Positions 19,218 to 27,161 of a DNA stretch of 64,000 bases are shown here, one piece after another. The DNA is from Perlabentimonas gracilis. Lineage in GTDB: Bacteria; Bacteroidota; Bacteroidia; Bacteroidales; Tenuifilaceae. The stretch lies in assembly GCF_011174675.1 (NCBI RefSeq), contig NZ_JAANIG010000008.1:1-64000 (forward strand), in the 5' to 3' direction. Below the pieces are notes generated by a model. That model was not told where the DNA came from, searched no databases, and saw only the letters and a list, made by a program, of their open reading frames with translations. The number at the start of each line of letters is the position of its first letter. Within the stretch, counting starts at the first letter, position 1. Both the position numbers and the translations under genes were made by a program.

Positions 19218-19443
19218 TGGTAAACCTGACAAAATTACAACTTATTAGCATTAATTAGTAATACCAATTTTTATTGTTATTGAAAAGGGAAGAATATAAT
19301 GCCTCCTCAATTACTTGATTTCTCAAATACTAACGCATTTAATACTATGAAATATTTGGCTCAATAATTTTTTCAAATTATTTGTGGAATACAATTTGTT
19401 ATCTAGATATCTACATATTTACTTAATTTAATCAAAATAAACT

Positions 19444-19791
19444 ATGAAACTATTGCAAACCGCTGTGCATGAAATTGAAACAGCAGCTGAACTTGAGAAG
19501 ATTATTAACGAGAATGAGAATGTAATGGTATGCTGTGGCCGAATGGGCCCAATGTGTATTCCTGTGTACGATGTGATGGAAGAACTTGAAGAGGAACGTA
19601 CGAATGTGAAGTTCTACTCCATGGCTTTTGACTCACCCGAAGCTGGTATTATTAGAAATGCACCAATGTGCAGCAGCTTTATGGGTTTACCCTTCACAGT
19701 GTACTATAAGAATGGTAAAATGGTAAAGGCTACCACTAGTATTCAGAATAGGAAGCAAATTACCGATATACTCGATGAGCACCTAAGCTAA
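19444..19791 (+). CDS. Atypical thioredoxin-fold protein (GPMC active-site region)
   Basis: 115-residue protein with a thioredoxin-like layout: strand, active-site helix ending in MEELEEE, conserved cis-Pro region FMGLPFTVYYKNGK (P83). The usual WCGPC is replaced: the sequence reads CCGRMGPMC (residues 30-38). C38 aligns with the second, resolving Cys of CGPC, while the attacking Cys position is Gly. Two adjacent cysteines (C30, C31) lie just before, and C76 near the cis-Pro loop. No signal peptide, so cytoplasmic. First gene of a five-gene redox cluster, 44 bp before the reductase gene. Probably a specialised thiol carrier or sensor, or a partner of the reductase; catalytic chemistry unproven. 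Confidence 0.75.
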   Translation: MKLLQTAVHEIETAAELEKIINENENVMVCCGRMGPMCIPVYDVMEELEEERTNVKFYSMAFDSPEAGIIRNAPMCSSFMGLPFTVYYKNGKMVKATTSIQNRKQITDILDEHLS

Positions 19792-19835
19792 TCGACCATA
19801 AACAGGAAATTAATTTTGGCATTAGGATAATAGAA

Positions 19836-20762
19836 ATGGACGAAGTTTTTGATGTAATGATTGTAGGCGCAGGTGCCGCGGGGCTTACCGCTGGCATCTA
19901 CGCCTCAAGGGCCAAGCTAAGCACGGTTATACTTAACGAGGGGGCCATTGGTGGGCAAATGGTGCTAACCAACGAGATAGCGAATTACCCCGGTGTTGAA
20001 ACAACCAATGGCTTTGTATTGGCCAATACCATGAAGAAGCAAGCCAAGGACTTTGGCTGCAAGATAAAATCGAACGTAAAGATTGTTGAGTACAAGCTGA
20101 ACGAGAAGATAAAATCAGTAGTGCTAGACGATGGTCGTACCTTCAGCGCCAAAGCGGTGATTCTTGCACAGGGAGGGCGTCCACGCTCTTTGAACATTCC
20201 GGGAGAGGAAACGTTTAAAGGCAGGGGTATATCATACTGCGCAACGTGCGATGGTGAGTTTTTCACCGATAAGGAGCTGGTAGTGGTTGGTGGAGGCAAC
20301 TCAGCGCTCGAGGAGGCCGTAACGCTAACCAAATATGCATCGAAAGTAACAATTGTTCATCAGTTCAATCAATTTCAAGCTTTTGAACATGCTGTTCAGG
20401 AAGCAAAGAGTAACCCCAAAATCGATTTCGTTATGGGGTCGGAGCTACGAGGGTTCTTTGGCAACGGAAAGTTGGAAAAGGTAAGCATCGAGAATCTTGC
20501 CACCAAGGATCTATTCGATAAGAAAGTGGATGGCACATTTATCTTTATTGGTTACCTTCCAAATACCGAATCGTTAGAAGGAGTGGTAACACTCAACGAG
20601 CGTAACGAGATAGTGGTTGATGGGGAGATGAGAACCAATATCCCAGGCGTATTTGCTGCAGGCGATTGCATAGCCAAAAGGTATAGGCAAGTAACCACCG
20701 CAGTGGCCGATGGCACCATTGCAGCCCTCAGCGCATCGGAATATTTAAGAACTAGCAAATAG
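19836..20762 (+). CDS. trxB: Thioredoxin-disulfide reductase family flavoprotein
   Basis: 308-residue FAD enzyme that should pass electrons from a nicotinamide donor to thioredoxin-type proteins. FAD motif GAGAAG near residue 11, redox pair C135-A-T-C138, second dinucleotide motif VGGGNSALEEA (about 151-161), and C-terminal FAD motif GVFAAGDC. The motif that binds the NADPH 2'-phosphate in standard enzymes (HRRxxFRA) reads HQFNQFQA here (175-182), with all three arginines missing, so the donor may be NADH or something else. It overlaps functionally with flanking thioredoxin-fold genes; the next gene starts 8 bp after its stop. Symbol given for the family, not proven specificity. Confidence 0.88.
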   Translation: MDEVFDVMIVGAGAAGLTAGIYASRAKLSTVILNEGAIGGQMVLTNEIANYPGVETTNGFVLANTMKKQAKDFGCKIKSNVKIVEYKLNEKIKSVVLDDGRTFSAKAVILAQGGRPRSLNIPGEETFKGRGISYCATCDGEFFTDKELVVVGGGNSALEEAVTLTKYASKVTIVHQFNQFQAFEHAVQEAKSNPKIDFVMGSELRGFFGNGKLEKVSIENLATKDLFDKKVDGTFIFIGYLPNTESLEGVVTLNERNEIVVDGEMRTNIPGVFAAGDCIAKRYRQVTTAVADGTIAALSASEYLRTSK

Positions 20763-20770
20763 ATTTGTTT

Positions 20771-21355
20771 ATGCATCAGGTAAATTCTTTAGCGGAATTT
20801 AAATCACTGGTTTCCAATAGTGCAAAGGCCTACCTCCTGCTTTATAAAAGTGGTACAGAAAAGAGCGATTGCGCCCTACAAAACATTGAGGCTGGCTTAA
20901 AGGATGTAAAGGGTTTAGATGTTTACTTAGCCGATGTAACAAGCACTAGGGATATTCATCCTGCATACAACGTAACTTCCGTACCCACGCTAATTGAGTT
21001 TAACCAGGGTACGGCAAAGAATGTTATTAAGGGCTGCAACGAGACCAATTACTACAAGGCACTTTTTGATGATGCTCTTTTCATTGTAGAGAGCAAGGGT
21101 GATGAAATACCACAGAAATCGGTAACTGTTTACTCCACCCCAACCTGCTCATGGTGCAACACGCTTAAGGCATATCTGCGTAAGCATCGCATTAGGTTTA
21201 CCGATATTGATGTGTCGCGAAACCAGAGTGCTGCCGATGAGATGGTAAGGCGATCGGGCCAACGAGGAGTACCTCAAACCGATATTGGCGGGGAGATGAT
21301 TGTGGGCTTTAACCAGACCAGAATTAGCGAACTGTTGAACATTAAAGGGCAATAG
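20771..21355 (+). CDS. Thioredoxin-like / glutaredoxin fusion protein
   Basis: 194 residues from the ATG at 20771; a TTG at 20765 is less likely. Residues about 1-105 form a thioredoxin-like domain with a cis-Pro loop (TSVPTLIEF) but only one cysteine, C34, where the CxxC would be. Residues about 116-194 form a glutaredoxin domain with C126-S-W-C129 and the cis-Pro motif GVP (166-168). The fusion suggests intramolecular thiol relay or a client-binding domain attached to a dithiol glutaredoxin. Cytoplasmic. It lies 8 bp after the reductase gene, implying co-translation, and the reductase is a plausible electron donor. Confidence 0.85.
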   Translation: MHQVNSLAEFKSLVSNSAKAYLLLYKSGTEKSDCALQNIEAGLKDVKGLDVYLADVTSTRDIHPAYNVTSVPTLIEFNQGTAKNVIKGCNETNYYKALFDDALFIVESKGDEIPQKSVTVYSTPTCSWCNTLKAYLRKHRIRFTDIDVSRNQSAADEMVRRSGQRGVPQTDIGGEMIVGFNQTRISELLNIKGQ

Positions 21356-21404
21356 TTTAAGCATTGTAAATAATATTTTGTAACTTGATTTTTTTGATAC
21401 ACCC

Positions 21405-21692
21405 ATGAAAGAATTACAACCAGTGAACCAAAACGTGCTGTTGGACTTACCGTCCAATGGCGAAGAGGCCAAAACTGCATCGGGAATTATTATACCCGAC
21501 ATGGCTAAGGAAAAGCAAAACATTGCCCGCGTTGTGGCAATGAGCAATATTGATAATTCAGAAATCGCCGTGGGCGATGAGGTTATGTACAATGGTTTCG
21601 GCGGCACCGAAACGGAGTTCGAAGGGAAGAAATATCTTCTTATTCAGTACTCCGACATCATGGCCAAAATAGTTGAAACCGACGAAATTTAA
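21405..21692 (+). CDS. GroES-like co-chaperonin paralogue
   Basis: 95-residue protein with the Cpn10 layout: strand NQNVLLDL, a mobile-loop-like segment ending in SGIIIPD (compare GGIVLPD in GroES), AKEKQNIARVVAM, and GDEVMYNGFGG...YLLIQYSDIMAKI. No groEL is adjacent, so it is not the usual groES-groEL pair. It sits inside the redox cluster, 49 bp after the fusion gene and 53 bp before thioredoxin. A possible role is an alternative lid for GroEL under redox stress; this is inference from position only. Confidence 0.82.
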   Translation: MKELQPVNQNVLLDLPSNGEEAKTASGIIIPDMAKEKQNIARVVAMSNIDNSEIAVGDEVMYNGFGGTETEFEGKKYLLIQYSDIMAKIVETDEI

Positions 21693-21745
21693 TTAACAGG
21701 GAGAATAACCCCTCCCCATTTTAAAAATCCAAACAGACAAAAATT

Positions 21746-22102
21746 ATGTTAGAACATTTGACAATGGAAACATTCAAATCGAAGGTTTTCGATTTTGAGA
21801 AGAATACCGAATGGAAATTCGAGGGCAATAAGCCAGCCGTAATTGATTTTTATGCCGACTGGTGTGGCCCATGCAAAATGGTTGCCCCTATTCTAGAGGA
21901 ACTATCGAAGGAGTACGATGGCAAAATTGATATCTACAAGGTAGACACTGAAGCCGAACAGGAACTTGCCGGACTATTTGGCATTAGAAGCATCCCTTCA
22001 ATCCTATTCATTCCAATGGACGAAAAACCCCAGATGGCTGCCGGCGCATTGCCAAAGGATACCTTTAAGCAGGCGTTTGCCGATGTGCTAAAGGTAAGCT
22101 AA
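21746..22102 (+). CDS. trxA: Thioredoxin
   Basis: 118-residue classical thioredoxin. Active site DWCGPCK (C40, C43), then MVAPILEELSKEY, and cis-Pro motif RSIPSILF. The extension of about 20 residues before the core is longer than in E. coli thioredoxin; an internal ATG at codon 7 is an alternative start. Expected cytoplasmic disulfide reductant, reduced by the adjacent reductase. Last gene of the redox cluster, followed by a large inverted repeat. Confidence 0.95.
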   Translation: MLEHLTMETFKSKVFDFEKNTEWKFEGNKPAVIDFYADWCGPCKMVAPILEELSKEYDGKIDIYKVDTEAEQELAGLFGIRSIPSILFIPMDEKPQMAAGALPKDTFKQAFADVLKVS

Positions 22103-22121
22103 ACCTGATAAGGGTTTATAA

Positions 22122-22215
22122 ACAGGCTGCCCAAAAGGGAGTACCAAAGGGGATAATAGTTCCCTAGCATCTTATAAAACCAGATGTTGCTGTACTTTCC
22201 TTTTGGGCAGCCTGT
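22122..22215. repeat. Long inverted repeat between convergent genes
   Basis: Arms ACAGGCTGCCCAAAAGG (22122-22138) and its exact complement (22199-22215) enclose 60 nt. The stem can continue as AGTAC/GTACT, and the interior has a small hairpin (CATCT..AGATG). It sits between trxA and the response regulator gene and may act as a bidirectional terminator, a structured RNA or a palindromic mobile element. Confidence 0.75.
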
Positions 22216-22222
22216 ATTCTTG

Positions 22223-22978
22223 CTAATTGATACCCTGATGCTGAATGGATGACAGTACAGAGTCCTTTTTTCGTGAGGAAACAGGAATTTGACTCCCGCT
22301 GGTTAGCACCAGCATGCCGCCATCCGATTTTTGGTATCGATCGATAAACCTAAGGTTTACCATATGGCTTTGGTGGCAACGAACAAATCCGTATGCCGAA
22401 AGTAAATCATCGTAATGCTTAATATTGTGCGAAACAGTTATGCGCTTTCCGCTCTCGAGGTAAAAATGGCAGTAGGCCCCATCCGATTCTATACGACATA
22501 AATCAGTGGTTTTAATCAAATGAATATCATCATTGGTCTTAAGCACAATACGTTTATCGTAACGTGTACTCTCGGTTAAATTATGGAGTAATGTTAGCAA
22601 TTCGAGTTGCTTACCCTCATGGGCATTGTGATGAATCGCTTTGCCAATGGCATCCTTAAGTTCAATAGGATTAACGGGTTTTAGAATATAATCGACTGCA
22701 CTAAGCCTAAAGGCTTGCACAGCAAACTGATCGAATGCGGTGATAAAGATTATTTTGAATTCGGGATTAGGAAATGCTTTAACCACATCAAAGCCTGAAC
22801 CATCGGAGAGTTCAATATCAAGGAGAACAGTATCAGGTTTAAATTTCCTAATGCCATCTATGGCATCGGAAACGCTGTGCGCACAACCTAAAATGGTGAT
22901 ATTAGGATAGAAATCGCTAACCATTGCTGTCAGCGTTTCAACCGAGGCTTGCTCATCATCAACAATAAACACACTCAT
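22223..22978 (-). CDS. LytTR-family response regulator
   Basis: 251 residues. N-terminal receiver domain with the acidic pair VDDE (7-8), phosphoacceptor D54 (VLLDIEL), Thr in FITAF and Lys in LKPV. The C-terminal half is a LytTR DNA-binding domain with the typical IVLKT...I...DLCRIES...YCHFYL strand pattern and a YGFVRCHQSHMVNL motif. Its gene follows the sensor kinase gene by 21 bp, forming a standard LytS/YehU-type pair. Targets are not known; the divergent PKD/beta-barrel/caspase operon is a candidate. Confidence 0.93.
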   Translation of the reverse strand: MSVFIVDDEQASVETLTAMVSDFYPNITILGCAHSVSDAIDGIRKFKPDTVLLDIELSDGSGFDVVKAFPNPEFKIIFITAFDQFAVQAFRLSAVDYILKPVNPIELKDAIGKAIHHNAHEGKQLELLTLLHNLTESTRYDKRIVLKTNDDIHLIKTTDLCRIESDGAYCHFYLESGKRITVSHNIKHYDDLLSAYGFVRCHQSHMVNLRFIDRYQKSDGGMLVLTSGSQIPVSSRKKDSVLSSIQHQGIN

Positions 22979-22999
22979 CGATACTAATTGTTAGTTGGA

Positions 23000-24988
23000 C
23001 TAGTTTAGCCTACTTAGGCTATCGCTAAAAAGTAAAGGTAATTTCAGGATTAAGCGAGTACCGCCCCCATCCTCGGCACCAATATCTTCGTATTCAAAAT
23101 TGGCCCTGCATTTGAGCTGCCTGCATAAAACGGAAAGCCGTTCGCGAGTTATCTGGGTGGCTAACGATTTGTGTGTGCCCTCCTTCTTCCCTATAGCCTT
23201 GCTAATACCAATGCCATTGTCAACTACCTCACAGTACAAAATATCGTTGGCCTCAACAAACTTTATTTGAATCATACCGTCTGTTCTATCCTTCTCAAAC
23301 CCATGAATTACGGAATTTTCAACAAAGGGCTGAACAATCAGTGGTGGAATCATTATCTCAGCTGCATCGTTTGCGGTTTCGAGAGCTATTGAATAGTTGA
23401 AAAGGTTGGGAAACCTAACTTTCTGCAAATCTAAAAACAGCTTGATGGCTTCAATTTCCGATTGCAGTGGCACCAGATTACTTCTTGAACTATCGAGTAC
23501 AAGCCTAATAAACTTGGCAAAGCTGGCCACCAGCTCTGCAGCCACCAGCTTGTCGGCCCTATAAACCATATTCTGAATGGCCGAAAGGGAGTTGAACAGG
23601 AAGTGAGGGTTCATCTGCGAACGAAACAATTGATGCTCAAGAATTAGTCTTTGCTGTTTCGATTTTAGTTTGGAACTATAAATCCAAAGAATTGCTAGCA
23701 GGATGGTTGTGAAAAGCAACAAGGATATTGAAATAATTAGGTAGTTCTTGGTTTCATTTTTCTTCTCAAGCGCTGCCGATAGGCTTGCCAAATGGCTAAT
23801 CTCCTCTGTCTTTCGCTCATCTTGGTAAACGACCTCAAGCCTTGAAATCTCATTGCGCTTCTCGAGCGACATTATGCTATCGTTAATCGATGAGTACTGC
23901 AGGTGGTTATGGTATGCCTCAGAATATTTCCCCAGCGCCGCATATGCCTTGGACAAGTGCTTATAGGCGAACCGCTGATTAACCAGAGCAGATGTTTGCT
24001 TTGCCAAGTCGAGCTGCATTTTGGCATATTCAATGGCATGCTCCCAGCCCTCTCTTGCCACCTCCAAATCGGCCAAGTTACCATAAACCAGTGCCAAACC
24101 CTGCTTATTGCCAACCCTTCCCAAGTTTTGTTTTGCCTTATTAAAATACACCTCTGCACTTGCATAGTTACCAAGACGTTTTTCCAGAACACCTAGGTTA
24201 GATTGAATTAAACCTACATTTCCGGTTAATCCATTCGCCTCACAAAAGTTTAAAGCCGCCTCGTAGTGCGGAAGTGCTTCGGCAAACTGTCCGCTGGAGT
24301 TTAAAATGTTGGCTAATGTTAGGCTAGTGGCAGCAATGCCACGCTCATTGCCCAGCTTTTTGTGAAGATCTAACGCTTGCGCTATATACTCCAAAGCTTT
24401 CTCAGGCTCCCCAATCTCTTGATAAATGTTAGCTGTGTTGGTATGAAAAATGGCAATACTTGCGCTATCGTTATACAGCAGAGCAATGTTAACTGCATCC
24501 TGATAGGTTTTAAGAGCATCTGAGTAGTTCCCAAGCTTCTTCTGAAAAACTCCTTTGGAGTTTGCAATGGCAGTATAATCTTGATAGTAGATACTCGGTA
24601 AAATATCCCTGTAAGCCTCTATTTCCAGCAGGGCCTGATCAATTAGGCTCAAAGCATCGGCCAATTTACCGGTGTTGCTATGAGCAACCGCAATGCCCCT
24701 TTGGGCCAAGGCTTTTGAACGAGTTAATTTTGCCCTAATGGTATCGGTATCGCTGTGCCTATTTAACCTCTTCGTTGAAACGTCAATGATTCTCGTGTAA
24801 AGATGGATGGCCGAATCGGGACGGATATCGGCTAGTGAATCGGCACTCCGAATAAAAACCTGCAGCGTATCAACAGGCAGGTTGATAGCCAAATTATTTG
24901 AGGGACTACTATTGCAGCACCACATTGCAATACAGCAAGCAAGTGCAATAAGAGCCAACTTTAGTGATCTGATGAAAGTTAGGTTCAT
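23000..24988 (-). CDS. TPR-containing LytS-type sensor histidine kinase
   Basis: 662 residues. Hydrophobic N-terminal signal or anchor (about 8-27, ending in cysteines), then at least six TPR units (about 75-370), a coiled stretch, one transmembrane helix (about 415-438), and a His_kinase domain with H462 in MNPHFLFNSL, plus a HATPase domain with PFVENSVIHGF and DNGIGI. The TPR part is predicted periplasmic, sensing protein or peptide partners. Partner regulator is encoded just downstream. The N-terminus (AMWCC) could also be read as a weak lipobox. Confidence 0.92.
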   Translation of the reverse strand: MNLTFIRSLKLALIALACCIAMWCCNSSPSNNLAINLPVDTLQVFIRSADSLADIRPDSAIHLYTRIIDVSTKRLNRHSDTDTIRAKLTRSKALAQRGIAVAHSNTGKLADALSLIDQALLEIEAYRDILPSIYYQDYTAIANSKGVFQKKLGNYSDALKTYQDAVNIALLYNDSASIAIFHTNTANIYQEIGEPEKALEYIAQALDLHKKLGNERGIAATSLTLANILNSSGQFAEALPHYEAALNFCEANGLTGNVGLIQSNLGVLEKRLGNYASAEVYFNKAKQNLGRVGNKQGLALVYGNLADLEVAREGWEHAIEYAKMQLDLAKQTSALVNQRFAYKHLSKAYAALGKYSEAYHNHLQYSSINDSIMSLEKRNEISRLEVVYQDERKTEEISHLASLSAALEKKNETKNYLIISISLLLFTTILLAILWIYSSKLKSKQQRLILEHQLFRSQMNPHFLFNSLSAIQNMVYRADKLVAAELVASFAKFIRLVLDSSRSNLVPLQSEIEAIKLFLDLQKVRFPNLFNYSIALETANDAAEIMIPPLIVQPFVENSVIHGFEKDRTDGMIQIKFVEANDILYCEVVDNGIGISKAIGKKEGTHKSLATQITRERLSVLCRQLKCRANFEYEDIGAEDGGGTRLILKLPLLFSDSLSRLN

Positions 24989-25307
24989 AGTACCAAATAA
25001 GAATAAATTTACAGCGATATTTTTAAACCACCTCGTAAATCATCATCTTTTTAAATCTAAAATACTGCTATACAATATAAAGCCTTACAATGCTTGATGT
25101 TTCGACAGAACTATTTTAGCGTGTCTTCACTGTGGTTATACACATTTAAACTAAAACGCCACGAATTTCAATAATCAACTAGCGGATATACAGTAGCTAC
25201 AATTTGATTTTCAGCACGATGTAACTTTGATATAAAGGCAGATAGAATCCCTTTGCAGCCAATGGGTATCTGTCAATTCAAGGATTACTAATTTAAATGA
25301 TGCTGAA
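24989..25307. other. Divergent spacer between kinase and PKD operon
   Basis: A 319-bp A/T-rich non-coding region between the start codons of the sensor kinase gene and the PKD lipoprotein gene. It contains a TAACTTTG element for the plus-strand operon. No promoter was recognised for the kinase and no direct-repeat LytTR site was found by eye. Confidence 0.5.
25222..25229 (+). promoter_or_regulatory. -7 element of the PKD/beta-barrel/caspase operon
   Basis: TAACTTTG matches TAnnTTTG 78 bp before the ATG. A TTTG at 25203-25206 is only 15 nt upstream, shorter than the usual spacer, which may mean an activator is needed. Confidence 0.5.
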
Positions 25308-26279
25308 ATGAAAAAGTTAAAATTACTACACCTACTGCTGGTAGGGTTGTGGTTCTCCTTTGCTGGTTGCGAGGAGGATCCGTACGTGTCGTTTACCGTC
25401 TCATCATCCCTTGTTGCGGTAAATGAAACTGTGACTTTTACAAACTCATCGGTTAATGCCGATCACTTTGAATGGTACTTTGGTGATGGTACTACATCAA
25501 CTGTTGTGAGCCCAACGCATAGCTACAGCAAGGAAGGGGCGTACATCGTAACCCTGGTGGGATATTCTAAATCGGGCAATAAAAAGGACGATGCATACCA
25601 GTTCTACCTGTATGTACTAAACCCACGCCAGGTAACATTTACAAACCCAACCTACACTCCAATCGACATCACCATCGAGGGGTATGGCTCACGAACCATA
25701 CCAGTAGGCGGTAGCACCACCTATCAAGTATACTCATCAACCATTACCCTCAATGCCTCTACCACCGAGAAGTTTACCAATGGCAACCCCTTAGGATTAA
25801 CGGTAACCTGGACAGGCGATATTGAGCTAACCAGCAGCTCCCATACTTTTAATCTGAATGTTGGGCCAGAGTTTTACTACCTACACACCACCAACTACAG
25901 TGGCTATACCTTAGGTCCAGTTCACTCAAATTGGGGTACAACCTATAAGGTTACTGTGAATTGCCAGCTACCATCCGATGGCGTAAAATACAACTTGGGA
26001 TACCATTATGCAAGGTATGGGAACGAGATGAGATGGTACGTTAACACAACAGAATACTTCTATGCCTACCATGGGACTCACTTTAGCTATCCCAATGTTA
26101 ACAACCAAAGTATTTCGATGACTTGTGGAGGAAAAGGACTGGAGAACACTAATTATGACTCTGCTGGGGAAATAGAAGGCCAACAGCAATCGCTCTTTGA
26201 TCTAAGTCCATCGCAACCCCTCATATTTAAAAAGGAGAAGAGTAGCATCGATATCCTATCAGACAAATACTTGCAATAA
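25308..26279 (+). CDS. PKD-domain lipoprotein
   Basis: 323-residue exported lipoprotein with lipobox FAGC (Cys21). A PKD domain spans about residues 28-105, with the characteristic FEWYFGDG and Y.V.L strands. The remaining 210 residues are beta-rich with no recognised family. Probably attached to the outer membrane, on either face. It is the first gene of a three-gene plus-strand operon, 16 bp before the beta-barrel gene. Role unknown; PKD domains usually mediate protein or glycan contacts. Confidence 0.78.
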   Translation: MKKLKLLHLLLVGLWFSFAGCEEDPYVSFTVSSSLVAVNETVTFTNSSVNADHFEWYFGDGTTSTVVSPTHSYSKEGAYIVTLVGYSKSGNKKDDAYQFYLYVLNPRQVTFTNPTYTPIDITIEGYGSRTIPVGGSTTYQVYSSTITLNASTTEKFTNGNPLGLTVTWTGDIELTSSSHTFNLNVGPEFYYLHTTNYSGYTLGPVHSNWGTTYKVTVNCQLPSDGVKYNLGYHYARYGNEMRWYVNTTEYFYAYHGTHFSYPNVNNQSISMTCGGKGLENTNYDSAGEIEGQQQSLFDLSPSQPLIFKKEKSSIDILSDKYLQ

Positions 26280-26295
26280 CTCAAATTCGATAGCC

Positions 26296-27132
26296 ATGAA
26301 ATCAACATACATTACCTATGTATTAGCCATTTTGCTAATACTCACATCAAGCAACATTTTTGCCCAATTCGAGAATAAGGTAACTCTTAACGTTTCATTA
26401 GGAGCAATCCAACCAGTTGGGCAACGGGAATACATCTACCAGTCGCGAAATGGAGCATACCTCAATACGTGGCTCATGCCCTATCTATTCTCAAATTTCG
26501 ATTGTGGTGGAGCCTTTACTGGCGCAGTGATGTTCAACCTAAACCGATCCTTTTCGCTTGGGGTTGGAGTTACAATGGAACGGATAGGGAACTGGGAATA
26601 TATCGACGAGTACACCATGAATGGCGAGAGGGTTGAGAACAACTTCCTGTCATGGAACATTACCCAGGAAAGTAGCATTCTCGACGAGGGAGTAAACGAA
26701 CTCAACATGTACAATCTTGGAATTGGCGTTTTCCCCCGCATTAATATGGCCTATGGTAAACGATTTAACCCCTACGTTTTTGTTGAGGTTACTTTTAACT
26801 ATACCGATATTAACTACATCGATAATAGGCGCAATTCATGGATCGAGTTGGGCGGATCGGAGCAGGATTACGACATATGGTACAACAGCCTAACCAGCCC
26901 ATCGGCCTACAAAAACACTCCCCAACGAAGCTTTGGCATTGGCCTATACCCTGGTATAGGTTTCGATTACAACATCAACAGCAATATTGGAATATTTGTA
27001 CACGGGGGCTATTCGTTTATCAGCATAAACAAGGCCGACTTGGAAGAAGCCAATCTTGAACCCGAAAATTTTACCTCCGCCAAAATCGAAGTTGGATTAA
27101 AATTTAGCTTCCTACGCTCAAAGGATATTTAA
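26296..27132 (+). CDS. Outer-membrane beta-barrel protein
   Basis: 278 residues with a signal peptide (to about residue 24, SSNIFAQ), alternating amphipathic strands, several GxG/aromatic strand ends (for example FGIGLYPGIGFDYN) and a terminal strand IEVGLKFSFL typical of small outer-membrane barrels. No enzymatic motif. Its neighbours are the PKD lipoprotein and the WD40-caspase gene (29-bp gap), so the three may form an envelope complex. Confidence 0.75.
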   Translation: MKSTYITYVLAILLILTSSNIFAQFENKVTLNVSLGAIQPVGQREYIYQSRNGAYLNTWLMPYLFSNFDCGGAFTGAVMFNLNRSFSLGVGVTMERIGNWEYIDEYTMNGERVENNFLSWNITQESSILDEGVNELNMYNLGIGVFPRINMAYGKRFNPYVFVEVTFNYTDINYIDNRRNSWIELGGSEQDYDIWYNSLTSPSAYKNTPQRSFGIGLYPGIGFDYNINSNIGIFVHGGYSFISINKADLEEANLEPENFTSAKIEVGLKFSFLRSKDI

Positions 27133-27161
27133 ACACTTGCAATACTTAATCCGTATGCACA

